The notes under the pieces: model-generated
What the model was told of the DNA's origin: nothing
The model's input: the letters and a program-made list of their open reading frames with translations, nothing else
The model's database searches: none
NCBI GenBank assembly: GCA_016213735.1
Contig: JACQZU010000027.1
Location: 1-64,000 of the forward strand
Source: Acidobacteriota bacterium
GTDB taxonomy: Bacteria > Acidobacteriota > Holophagae > Holophagales > Holophagaceae
Reading direction: 5' to 3'
Length of the DNA: 64,000 bases
Shown here: one piece after another, positions 1 to 7,892 of the stretch
Numbering within the stretch: the stretch's first letter is position 1
Layout of the letters: the number at the start of each line of letters is the position of its first letter
Program-made: the position numbers and the translations under genes

Positions 1-2
1 AC

Positions 3-113
3 CTGGTGGAGGTCTATATCAATTTCCTAAGGAAAAAGGTCGACCCGAGCGCCTCCGTGAAGCTCATCCATACCGTCCGGGGTGCCGGTTATGTGCTGCG
101 GGAGCCCGCATGA
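3..113 (+). CDS. OmpR/PhoB-family response regulator, C-terminal end (partial)
   Basis: Only the last 36 codons are inside the window. They encode the end of a winged-helix DNA-binding domain: the residues VRGAGYVL are the hallmark of the C-terminal wing of OmpR/PhoB regulators. The stop codon overlaps the start of the next gene in an ATGA arrangement, so regulator and kinase are translationally coupled. The partner kinase resembles metal sensors, so a CusR/CzcR-like role is inferred. The receiver domain lies outside the window. Confidence 0.85.
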   Translation: MVEVYINFLRKKVDPSASVKLIHTVRGAGYVLREPA

Positions 114-1510
114 TCAAGCTGCAGCGGACCCTCCGAGGCAGACTGACCTACTGGTACTGCGGTGCGCTCACGGTGTTCCTTGCGCTGTTTGGTCCGGCCC
201 TCTACCTGCTGGTCCGGCACCACCTTGCCCATCATCACGACTTCGGGCTTCGGGCCGAATCCGCCAAGGTGCTCCAGATCCTTGCCGAACATGAAGACTG
301 TCTCAACCTCACTGAGCAGCAGCAGGAGAGCCTGAATGGGATCGGCCGATTGATGGTGATCCACGAAGTCGGCGGTTTACGCCAACCGTTTTTCAAGTCC
401 GCAGAACTGGCCTCGCATCCACTCGCCGCCGCCCTGGCGCAGCGGGTATCGGAGATTCCTGCGGTCGCCTCCTTCGAGACCTTCGAGCAGGACGGGAATC
501 TTTGGCGTGTCATCTCGGTCCCGTACAGCTCCCATGTCGGGCGGAAGGGTGTCATCCGGCTCATGGTGGAGATGGGGGATATCCAGGAAATCCTCCAGAC
601 GCTGCGCATTTCCCTGTTCTGGCTCACCGGACTGGGAATCGGCCTGTCCTGGGCGGGCGGGTACTGGATTTCCGGAAAAGCGCTCCGGCCGATCCATGAC
701 TTGGCCGACCGCGCCCAGAAAATCAACGCCGGCAACCTGGGTGAGCGCCTGCCTCACCCAGGCGTGGACAGCGAAATCGGCCGACTCGTGGAGACGCTAA
801 ACCGAGCCTTTGCCCGCCTGGATGAAGCCTTCGCGACCATGCGTCGGTTTACGGCAGACGCTTCCCACGAGTTGCGCAATCCCTTGGCGACCTTGCAAAA
901 CAGCATCGAAGTCGCCTTGGAGAAGCCTCGAAGCCAGGAGGAGCATGCCCGCATCCTGGCGAGCCTTGGAGAAGAAACCAGTCGGCTGCGAATGTTGGTG
1001 AACGACCTACTGTTGCTTGCACGCGCCGATGCGGGAGCAGTGAAATTGCAGAAAGGGCCCGTGAGACTGGACCAGGTTGTGGAGGACCAAGTCAGCGCAT
1101 TTCTGTCGCAGGCAGAAGAGCGGACGATCATTCTGCAATACACGCCGAGCCAGCCGATCGTCGTAGCGGGCGATGAGCGATGGCTTCATCAGCTCCTGGG
1201 GAACCTCCTGGAAAATGCGCTCAAGTTCACACCGTCCGGCGGAAGCGTGGTGGTAAGCCTGGACAAGGACGATGGCGGCATCCGACTTTCGGTTGCCGAC
1301 ACCGGCCCCGGCATTCCGCCGGAGGATCTGACTCGGATCTTTAACCGTTTTTATCGAGGGGATCCGGCGCGTTCGCACGGTTCGATTCCCGGTACCGGGC
1401 TGGGGCTTTCAATCGCTTCCTGGATCGCGAAGATGCATGAAGGTGAACTGCGCGCAGAGAACCGGCCTGGGGGCGGCGCAGTCCTAGTCTTGCAAATTCC
1501 AAGTCAGTGA
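110..1510 (+). CDS. Sensor histidine kinase, CusS/heavy-metal-sensor-like
   Basis: This is a 466-residue inner-membrane kinase. TM1 is near residues 15-37 and TM2 near 166-188, leaving a periplasmic sensor of about 125 residues. A HAMP linker follows (about 190-245). The H-box is [13 protein letters not shown] with His253. The N-box is NLLENALKF, and the G-boxes are [10 protein letters not shown] and GTGLGLSI. The HAMP-HisKA-HATPase_c order and the short His-containing stretch after TM1 (HHLAHHH) fit metal-sensor kinases of the CusS/IrlS type. It starts in the stop codon of the preceding regulator. A metal ligand is inferred from the family and from the metal-resistance genes 5 kb away; the sequence does not show which metal. 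Confidence 0.85.
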   Translation: MIKLQRTLRGRLTYWYCGALTVFLALFGPALYLLVRHHLAHHHDFGLRAESAKVLQILAEHEDCLNLTEQQQESLNGIGRLMVIHEVGGLRQPFFKSAELASHPLAAALAQRVSEIPAVASFETFEQDGNLWRVISVPYSSHVGRKGVIRLMVEMGDIQEILQTLRISLFWLTGLGIGLSWAGGYWISGKALRPIHDLADRAQKINAGNLGERLPHPGVDSEIGRLVETLNRAFARLDEAFATMRRFTADASHELRNPLATLQNSIEVALEKPRSQEEHARILASLGEETSRLRMLVNDLLLLARADAGAVKLQKGPVRLDQVVEDQVSAFLSQAEERTIILQYTPSQPIVVAGDERWLHQLLGNLLENALKFTPSGGSVVVSLDKDDGGIRLSVADTGPGIPPEDLTRIFNRFYRGDPARSHGSIPGTGLGLSIASWIAKMHEGELRAENRPGGGAVLVLQIPSQ

Positions 1511-1690
1511 CAAGGTATCCATTCGAAGGCGAACGGGAGAACTAGTCCAACATCACCAACCAGGATCACTCTGCCGACAAAGTGCTTCAAGGAAACCCAG
1601 CCGGTACGAAAGTTTATCAAACAGGGTCCGCTTCTACTTTGCCCCTGGTGACAATAACGTTGGGATTACCCCTCCTGCGATGCCGGAGCC

Positions 1691-2389
1691 TCAATGATGC
1701 ATATGACCGGAGCCTCCTCCGGAGGGCATACCCTTGGGCATGGTACCGCCGGGGGACATTCCCCCTGGCGCCATGGTCCCATTGGGGCGCATCCCCTGGC
1801 CCCAGGATTGCTCCCCGAATCCGCGGGCGTGCATCGACTCGGCTTTGGGCTGAACCTCGGGGCCAAAGGTGGACCATTCCCCGGCCTTCACCTTGATGGG
1901 CTGCATTCCAGGCGAGGTGCAGAGAACCTCGACCACGCCCTCGAAAACCGCCAGAGTGGATTTCCCTTTCTTGTCCACTTCGACGCCGTACTTGGTTCCG
2001 CGCACAGCCAGCAGCGCTCCTGGAACCGCAACCCGACGCTCGACGGTTGTTCCACCCACCAGGGCCTGGAAAATGGCCTTGAGGCGCCCGTGGCTGAGTA
2101 CCACCAGGACCCCTGGCTCGCCACTGGAAAGCTGGACCTGGGTGTCGGCGAACACCTCGAAGCGGGCGTTCCGATCCGGCACGGAAATCACGGTCTGGCC
2201 GAGCCACCCCGTCCGGACCATGTCCCCCGAACGGGCTGCATCACCCCTGGCGGCCTTGGTCTCCTTTCCCTGGTCCCCTCCAGGCCAACGGTAGACGGTT
2301 CGCTTCACCTCGTCGAAGCGGTACACGAGCATCTCGGGAGCCGGGGCCTGGATCAGGCCCAGGATCAGCGGTAAACACATCGGAATCAT
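1691..2389 (-). CDS. FecR-domain secreted protein with Met/Gly/His-rich tail
   Basis: This 232-residue protein has a short hydrophobic N-terminus (MIPMCLPLILGLI) that could act as a signal peptide. A FecR-type beta-rich domain covers about residues 35-165; the stretches GDMVRTGWLGQTVI and VAVPGALLAVRGT are typical of it. The last 40 residues are an unusual low-complexity tail with six Met-Gly or Gly-Met steps, ending in GHMHH. Its start overlaps the stop of the NtrC-type regulator by 4 bases, so it is the third gene of that operon. FecR domains sense or bind ligands in the periplasm; a link to the CHASE2 kinase is inferred from the operon. The tail could bind a soft metal such as copper, but this is unproven. 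Confidence 0.75.
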   Translation of the reverse strand: MIPMCLPLILGLIQAPAPEMLVYRFDEVKRTVYRWPGGDQGKETKAARGDAARSGDMVRTGWLGQTVISVPDRNARFEVFADTQVQLSSGEPGVLVVLSHGRLKAIFQALVGGTTVERRVAVPGALLAVRGTKYGVEVDKKGKSTLAVFEGVVEVLCTSPGMQPIKVKAGEWSTFGPEVQPKAESMHARGFGEQSWGQGMRPNGTMAPGGMSPGGTMPKGMPSGGGSGHMHH

Positions 2390-3768
2390 GATTCGCCTCC
2401 TTCGGGATCTTCCACGTCACCACTTTCGCTTCGCTTGAGCTTGCGTGCCAGGGTCTTCCGTTCAATTCCCAGGATCCGGGCCGCCTCGGTCTTGTTCCCA
2501 CCGGTGGAGGACAGCACTGCAAGGATGTACATGCGTTCCACCTCCTCCAGCGGGACGAAGGGCTCCTGGAAACTCCAGAGGGTTGGACCCGCCATGGATC
2601 CTATTGCCTCTGGTACTTCAGTACGGCCAAGCACGCGTTCGACCGCCGCGGCATCCCGGAGTGAACCCACCTCGATGAGCACCCGCCGAACCACGTGCCC
2701 CAGTTCCCGGACGTTGCCTGGCCAGGAATGGGCGGAGAGAAGAGCCATCACGTCAGGAGGAGGGCTGCCGCTCTCCCCGAGTCCAAGATCCTGGAGGAAT
2801 CGGTGCTGGAAGTGCGCGATCAGGGCCGGAAGATCCGAGATCCGATCCCGAAGGGGGGGGATCCGGATCTCGAAGCCAGCCAACCGGTAGTAAAGGTCCT
2901 CCCGGAAGGATCCGGCAGCGATCATGGCTTTCAAGTCCCGATGAGTCGCGGCCACGACTCGCACCTTCACGGGCTCAGCGCCCTCCGCACCCAGGGGCTG
3001 AACGAGACCGTCCTCCAGGAATCTCAGGAGCTTGACCTGGAACATCGGGGAAATCTCGCCGATCTCGTCGAGGAAGACTGTGCCGCCGTTGGCTTGGGCC
3101 AGAGCCCCCTTGCGGTCCCGTTGAGCGTCGGTGAAGGCGCCTTTCCGATGCCCGAAGAGTTCGCTCTCGATTAAGGAGTCCGGGATGGCGCCGCAGTGGA
3201 CAGGAACGAGGGGGCCTTCTGGATGCGCCCCGAAACGATGAAGGGCATGAGCTACAAGCTCCTTTCCCGTCCCTGTCTCGCCCAGGATCAGGACCGGGAC
3301 GGGCAGGGGGGCAACCTTCCCCGCAGCCTTGTAGACTTCCACGATGGCTGGATGGGAGCCGATGATCAGGCTTTCGGGACCCCTGGCCTCGCTAGGGACC
3401 GCGATCACATGGGTGGCCAGAGCGACCTTCACTCGATCCAGCATGACGTCCAGATCGAAGGGCTTGGCCAGGTAGTCGAAAACGCCGTCCTTCAGGGCCA
3501 AGGCCGCCGTTTCAATGCTGCCTTTGGCGGTCATCAGGATGAGGGGTGGGGGATCGGGTAGGCCCTGGACCTCCTGTAACAGATCCAACCCCGTTCCGCC
3601 CGGCATGTAGATGTCGCTGACAATGAGATCCGGCTTTCTACCTTGGATCGCCGTCAGGGCAGCCGCGAATCCTTCAGCCCGGTCCACCAGGTAGCCGCTT
3701 TTCTCCAGCGCCATCGCGACCATCTCGCGAATTGCCAGGTTGTCGTCCACTACCAGGATTCGTGCCAT
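2386..3768 (-). CDS. NtrC-family sigma54-dependent response regulator
   Basis: The protein is 460 residues from the chosen ATG, which has GAGG about 8 bases upstream; longer in-frame starts lack a ribosome site. The receiver domain (1-120) has the acidic pair VDD and phospho-acceptor Asp52 (IVSDIYMP). The AAA+ domain has Walker A GETGTGKE, the sigma54-contact loop GAFTDA instead of the usual GAFTGA, and Walker B FLDEIGEIS. The C-terminus is a Fis-type helix-turn-helix (NKTEAARILGIERKTLARKL). It lies 7 bases downstream of the CHASE2 kinase stop and overlaps the FecR gene, so it is the cognate regulator. It should activate sigma54 promoters; its targets are not visible here. Confidence 0.9.
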   Translation of the reverse strand: MARILVVDDNLAIREMVAMALEKSGYLVDRAEGFAAALTAIQGRKPDLIVSDIYMPGGTGLDLLQEVQGLPDPPPLILMTAKGSIETAALALKDGVFDYLAKPFDLDVMLDRVKVALATHVIAVPSEARGPESLIIGSHPAIVEVYKAAGKVAPLPVPVLILGETGTGKELVAHALHRFGAHPEGPLVPVHCGAIPDSLIESELFGHRKGAFTDAQRDRKGALAQANGGTVFLDEIGEISPMFQVKLLRFLEDGLVQPLGAEGAEPVKVRVVAATHRDLKAMIAAGSFREDLYYRLAGFEIRIPPLRDRISDLPALIAHFQHRFLQDLGLGESGSPPPDVMALLSAHSWPGNVRELGHVVRRVLIEVGSLRDAAAVERVLGRTEVPEAIGSMAGPTLWSFQEPFVPLEEVERMYILAVLSSTGGNKTEAARILGIERKTLARKLKRSESGDVEDPEGGES

Positions 3769-3775
3769 ACCTACC

Positions 3776-5515
3776 TCAATCGGTGCCACCGACGACGGTG
3801 AGCGGGAGTCTAACCCGGAAGAGACCTCCGCCATGGGGTCCATCGTCGGCTTCCACTGATCCCCGGTGCCAAGTGACAACCTCGGCCACCAATGCCAAAC
3901 CCAGACCGAGCCCCATGGCGAGCCCTTGGGCGCTGCCCCTGGCGAAGCGCCCGAAGATCCGGGTGCGCTCCTCTACAGGTACTCCGGACCCCTGGTCCTC
4001 GATTTCCAGCATCGCGTGGAAACCCGCCTGCCCAAGACTGAACCGGACCGGCGTCCCTTCGGGCGAAAACTTGAAGGCATTGGACACCAGGTTTTCGATC
4101 ACGCGATCAAGGAGGGCCTTGTCACCCAGGATCCACAGGCCGGGCGCGAGGTCGACCTCGATCTTCCGTGGTGTCCCTGCCTTGATGACCTCCACCCGTT
4201 GGGTGCATAGGGCCGAGAAATCCAGAGGTTGGGCGTCCCGGTCGTAATTCCGCAGACGCAAACGCTCCAGGTCAAGGAGCGCATCCACCATCTGGGCCAA
4301 TCGGGCAGTCTCGGAGACCACCATCTGGGCCACCCGGTTGCGTTCCGAGGGCGAAAGGTCGAACTGGGCGAGGAGCTGGGCCAGGCCCTTCACCGACGTC
4401 AGAGGGGTCTTCAGTTCATGGGCGACCACCCGCTGTGCTTCTGCATTCTGCATCCTGGCTTCGGCAATGGATTCCTGGAGGTGCTCAAGCTCCGCAATCC
4501 GGTGTCTGGCGTCGCCCATGGCTACCTTGGTGCGGCGCGACCGGTCCGCTCCCGCAGCGGCGCCGGCCAAAAGAAGGGCGGAGAAGGCCGCCAGGGGAGC
4601 CATCTCGGTGTTGAGGACCTGGAGCGAAGCTGCGGACAGAAGGAATGGCGCCACTGCGATCATCGGGACGAACAGAATTTGAGCGCGGGCCGATGCCGTC
4701 AACAGAAGGTTGCCCAGCAGACCCAGTCCCAGGGCCATGAAAGCGGTGATGAGGGGCGGGGCGGTGCCCAGCAGATCCTTCGACAGGATGGCCTCGGTCG
4801 AAAGCGCCTCGATCAGGACACCGGGTTCGGGCGATCCACCTTTAGAAACGGGAGAGATGAATCGGTCGCCGATCCCGGCGGCGCTCGTGCCAATGAAAAC
4901 GACTCGACCCCGGAGGGCTTCCCTGCGGCGCCCTCCCAGGATCGATGCGGCGCTGACAACCGGAACGGGCCTTGTCCGGAAGGCGGGGCGAAGGATGACA
5001 TTGACAGGGATGGGGAGCTGAGGGTTGCCGAGTCGTGCCGCCGCCACAGGCAGGGCAGGCAGGGTCCGTCCGTCCACCTGTTTGGTCGAGGAGAATCGCC
5101 GCACCACGCCATCCCGGTCGAGGTCGAAACTCACGTGACCTACGGCACCGACTTTCAGCACCTGGTTCGGCAGCAGCCAATGACCCTCATCATCCACTCC
5201 GGCGGCCAAGGCTGATGGGCCCTTGGCAAGAGCCAGGGCCAACCGATCATCTCCCGTCCGCTCCTCTGGCGTGAGCAGATCGACTACCACTCCCCTGGCC
5301 TCCGCAGCAAATATCCCATCAACCAGTTGCCCGAGCCGCGATCTATCCCAGGGCCATGGTCCGCTGGATCGGAGGGCTTCCTCGTCGATCAGCACCACTG
5401 CAACCCTGGCGGCTGGTTTCGGTGGGAGGCCCCGCAGAATGGCATCACGGACGAGCAATTCCCCCGAAGCCAAGGCTCCCGACAAGTGCAGGACTAGGGC
5501 AAGAATGGCAGCCAT
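3776..5515 (-). CDS. CHASE2-domain sensor histidine kinase
   Basis: This is a 579-residue membrane kinase from the ATG used here. An N-terminal hydrophobic anchor is followed by an extracytoplasmic CHASE2 domain (about 35-260; VAVVLIDEEAL, GPWPWDR and VFIGTSAAGIGDRF are diagnostic). Three closely spaced TM helices (about 255-325) and a short coiled coil come next. The H-box is AHELKTPLTS, followed by HATPase_c with an N-box (ENLVSNAFKF) and G-boxes (DQGSGVP, GLGLGLAL). CHASE2 kinases typically have this 1+3 TM layout. Upstream there is a perfect AGGAGG at 5543-5548 set 6 bases before an in-frame CTG at 5536, which would add KLLWPA before the anchor; this may be the true start. It forms an operon with the regulator and FecR genes downstream. 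Confidence 0.85.
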   Translation of the reverse strand: MAAILALVLHLSGALASGELLVRDAILRGLPPKPAARVAVVLIDEEALRSSGPWPWDRSRLGQLVDGIFAAEARGVVVDLLTPEERTGDDRLALALAKGPSALAAGVDDEGHWLLPNQVLKVGAVGHVSFDLDRDGVVRRFSSTKQVDGRTLPALPVAAARLGNPQLPIPVNVILRPAFRTRPVPVVSAASILGGRRREALRGRVVFIGTSAAGIGDRFISPVSKGGSPEPGVLIEALSTEAILSKDLLGTAPPLITAFMALGLGLLGNLLLTASARAQILFVPMIAVAPFLLSAASLQVLNTEMAPLAAFSALLLAGAAAGADRSRRTKVAMGDARHRIAELEHLQESIAEARMQNAEAQRVVAHELKTPLTSVKGLAQLLAQFDLSPSERNRVAQMVVSETARLAQMVDALLDLERLRLRNYDRDAQPLDFSALCTQRVEVIKAGTPRKIEVDLAPGLWILGDKALLDRVIENLVSNAFKFSPEGTPVRFSLGQAGFHAMLEIEDQGSGVPVEERTRIFGRFARGSAQGLAMGLGLGLALVAEVVTWHRGSVEADDGPHGGGLFRVRLPLTVVGGTD

Positions 5516-5536
5516 CGCGGGCCAGAGCAGCTTCAG

Positions 5537-5869
5537 GGGGCACCTCCTAGGAATTTACTTCTGGCGGTGACGGACAAGTGTTTCCTTGGATTGTCACCCA
5601 TCCTGGCGGAGGGTCCACGGGGTCCAACAGCCCTGGCTGATGGCCCAGGGTGGCCAAGTGCTCGTCCACTTGACGTCGTCTTTGGGATGTTTGGGAATGA
5701 CCCCCGTACACGAGGAAAGCCGTTCGCCTGTCCAAAAGGGTCGCTCCAAGATTTCCAGACCATTCAACCACCCGGTGGAAAGCCATTAACAACGGGTAAT
5801 CCCAACAATCGTTCAACCAGGGATCAAATTGCGTTCGCGTGCCGGGAAAGAAAAAGGTTCGGCCACCCC
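5537..5869. other. Divergent intergenic region between CHASE2 kinase and merR
   Basis: About 330 bases without a convincing gene. It holds the ribosome site of the leftward kinase operon (AGGAGG at 5543-5548 on the minus strand) and should hold that operon's promoter, which I could not identify. Small open frames here lack ribosome sites and family motifs. Confidence 0.5.
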
Positions 5870-5901
5870 TTGAGTTTGTACCAGGGTATAGACCTTAGCC
5901 T
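5870..5901 (+). promoter_or_regulatory. Probable MerR-type operator/promoter of the mercury module
   Basis: A -35-like TTGAGT (5870-5875) is followed, after an over-long spacer of 19-20 bases, by a weak -10 (TAGCCT, 5896-5901). Between them is an imperfect dyad, GTTTGTACC (5874-5882) and GGTATAGAC (5885-5893), with 7 of 9 positions pairing. A long spacer carrying a dyad is the signature of promoters that MerR proteins untwist to activate. The merR start codon is 18 bases downstream, so merR would regulate itself and the gene behind it. Confidence 0.6.
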
Positions 5902-5918
5902 TTCCCTGGGAGGCGAGC

Positions 5919-6383
5919 ATGGGTTCCGGACACCTCAAGATGGGCGATCTCACCAAGGCCTGCGGGGTGAGCGACCAGGCGGTGCGGCTCTACGAGCGAC
6001 TGGGACTGCTGAAGCCCGTCGCCAAGACCTCCAAGGGCTACCGCCTCTACGATGCCGCCTCGGTGGAGACCCTGCGCTTCATCAAGCAGGCCCAGCGTAG
6101 CGGCTTCACCCTGGAGGAGATCGGGGTCCTGCTCCATACGGACATCCGGGACGCGAGGGCCTGCGCCGCCATAAAGGCCCTGCTGGACCGGAAGCTCCAC
6201 GCCCTGACCGAGCGAATGGTGGAAATCCAGGGGGTGAAGGATGTCCTCCACAGTCTGCGCCAGGCCTGCGAGGGGGAGCCGGGGTCCATGTGTCCGGCCT
6301 TCCTGAGGCTCTGCACACCCCACTGCGCCGTTCCCGATCCCAACGGGCCGCGTCCTCTCCATGAGGTGAACCATGCGGATTGA
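5919..6383 (+). CDS. merR: MerR-family mercury-responsive regulator
   Basis: This 154-residue protein has an N-terminal winged HTH (GDLTKACGVSDQAVRLYERLGLL) and a long dimerisation helix. Cysteines fall at 82, 117 and 125, plus C132 and C136. In Tn501 MerR the Hg(II) ligands are Cys82, Cys117 and Cys126, and the local pattern (Cys, eight residues, then Cys-Pro) is conserved, so Hg(II) sensing is well supported. The start has GGGAGG 5 bases upstream. It overlaps the downstream transporter-fusion gene by 11 bases. As the first gene of its own operon it resembles the Gram-positive mer layout rather than the divergent Gram-negative one. The extra CTPHC tail is not in Tn501 MerR. Confidence 0.85.
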   Translation: MGSGHLKMGDLTKACGVSDQAVRLYERLGLLKPVAKTSKGYRLYDAASVETLRFIKQAQRSGFTLEEIGVLLHTDIRDARACAAIKALLDRKLHALTERMVEIQGVKDVLHSLRQACEGEPGSMCPAFLRLCTPHCAVPDPNGPRPLHEVNHAD

Positions 6384-7860
6384 ACTGCTCGTCTTCGAGG
6401 GCTGCCCCAACTGGGAACCGGCTCGGGCTCTGTTCCAGGAGGCCATGGCCGCCCTGGGCATCGCAGGGGAGGTCCAGGAGATCCAGGTGGATTCCCTGGA
6501 GAAGGCCCAGGCGCTCCGCTTTCCGGGCTCCCCCACCCTGCGGGTGAACGGGGAAGACGTGGCGCCCCTTCCGGAAGGCTTCGAGCCCGCTCTCGGATGC
6601 CGGACCTACGTGGTCCATGGGCGCCGCCAGGGCCTGCCCGACCAGGAAGGGGTGTTGGCAAGCCTGCGCAAGGCCCAGGAAGGAGAGGCCCATGCCTGCT
6701 GCACCCCCCTGGCCAAGCCCAAGGCGGCAGCCGTCTGCCCGGCCTGCGGGACGGAAGGCAAGCCCGTGAAGCCAGTCACCCTTCGCGCCTTGCTCCAGTC
6801 TCATCTCAAGGCGTCCGTCCGGGACGAGGTGTACCGCTTCTGCGCCCATCCCGAATGCGCCATCGTGTACTTCAGCGCGGACACGGATCAGAATTTCACG
6901 CGGGCCGACCTCACGGTACGCGTGGGCGTAAAGGAACGGAGCGAACCGCGCCCCCTCTGCTACTGCTTTGGCCACAGCGCGGAGAGCATCCGGGAGGAGT
7001 GGAGCCGCACCGGGAAGAGCACCGTCCTGGACGCCATCAAGGCCGAGGTCAAGGCCGGGACCTGCCATTGCGAGGTGACCAACCCCGGCGGCGGCTGCTG
7101 TCTGGGGGACATTACCAAGGCGGTGAAGGCCCTGACGGCGGAACCCACCGAACCCGTTTCTGCCCAGGACTGCTGCCCACTTCGGGGCCCTCAAACCGGG
7201 ATGTGCCCTACGGAACCGTCGGACCTGAGCCCCCAGGTTGGACATCGGACGGTCTTGTCCGCCGTGCTCCTCGGCCTCGCGGCCTCCGCTTGCTGCTGGC
7301 TGCCCCTCGCCCTGGCGGGCCTGGGTGTGGCCACAGGCACCATGGGCGCCAGGATCGCCTGGATCCGGCCATGGGCCCTGGGGGCGCTGGCCGTGCTCTT
7401 GGTCGGGGTGATCGGCTGGTGGGCATTGAAGCGCTACGGCGGACCCGGAGAAAAGGACCGCTGCTGCATGGAACCGCCGCGCTTCCCCACGCTGCCCGTC
7501 GTCATCCTTGGCTTCTCGTTCCTCGGGGCCGCCGCCGCGCCGGGGCTGCTGCATCCGGGGCGGAACTCCACCCTCACGGCGGACGCGCCGCCCGGGCCTT
7601 CCGGAGGAATGCTCGTTGTGCTCTCCACCCCCAAGTTCGATTGCCCGCCCTGTGTCGGGACCCTTCCTCAGACCCTGGCAAAGACCCCCGGAGTGGCCTC
7701 CGTCCAGATGGACTTCGACAAGCGGGAAACCCGCATCGTCTTTCAGCCTGGCGCCGCTGCGGACGCAACCTTGGCGCGGTGGAAAAAGGAACTGGGATTC
7801 GAGGGGAAGGAGGCCCGGCGCGAGGCAAGGGCAACTGGCGGAACACCAACGGTCCAGTAG
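6373..7860 (+). CDS. Thioredoxin-like / CopZ-type / MerT / HMA (MerP-like) fusion, mercury transport
   Basis: This 495-residue protein joins four modules. Residues 1-105 are a thioredoxin-like domain of the type found beside mer genes (FEGCPNW, Cys11; GCRTY, Cys76), followed by Cys109-Cys110. Residues 120-255 match the N-terminal Zn/[2Fe-2S] domain of CopZ (CPAC at 122-125; Cys157, 162, 196, 198, 231, 233, 242, 243). Residues 291-392 are MerT-like with three TM helices, Cys307-Cys308 in TM1 and Cys364-Cys365 in the loop before TM3. Residues 412-480 are an HMA fold with FDCPPC (Cys424, Cys427). Topology by analogy to MerT puts the first two domains in the cytoplasm and the HMA domain in the periplasm, a continuous thiol relay inward. 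The gene overlaps merR by 11 bases and should be induced by Hg(II). No merA follows. The mercury role is inferred from MerR and the MerT motifs; the CopZ domain could instead handle copper. Confidence 0.8.
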   Translation: MRIELLVFEGCPNWEPARALFQEAMAALGIAGEVQEIQVDSLEKAQALRFPGSPTLRVNGEDVAPLPEGFEPALGCRTYVVHGRRQGLPDQEGVLASLRKAQEGEAHACCTPLAKPKAAAVCPACGTEGKPVKPVTLRALLQSHLKASVRDEVYRFCAHPECAIVYFSADTDQNFTRADLTVRVGVKERSEPRPLCYCFGHSAESIREEWSRTGKSTVLDAIKAEVKAGTCHCEVTNPGGGCCLGDITKAVKALTAEPTEPVSAQDCCPLRGPQTGMCPTEPSDLSPQVGHRTVLSAVLLGLAASACCWLPLALAGLGVATGTMGARIAWIRPWALGALAVLLVGVIGWWALKRYGGPGEKDRCCMEPPRFPTLPVVILGFSFLGAAAAPGLLHPGRNSTLTADAPPGPSGGMLVVLSTPKFDCPPCVGTLPQTLAKTPGVASVQMDFDKRETRIVFQPGAAADATLARWKKELGFEGKEARREARATGGTPTVQ

Positions 7861-7892
7861 GGCTCCACCCCCTTCCTTTCGGGGCTCTTGGG

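Noticed and set aside
1511-1690. Small plus-strand frame from 1582 overlapping the FecR gene
   Set aside because: No ribosome site, no recognisable sequence, and most of it is antisense to the FecR coding region.
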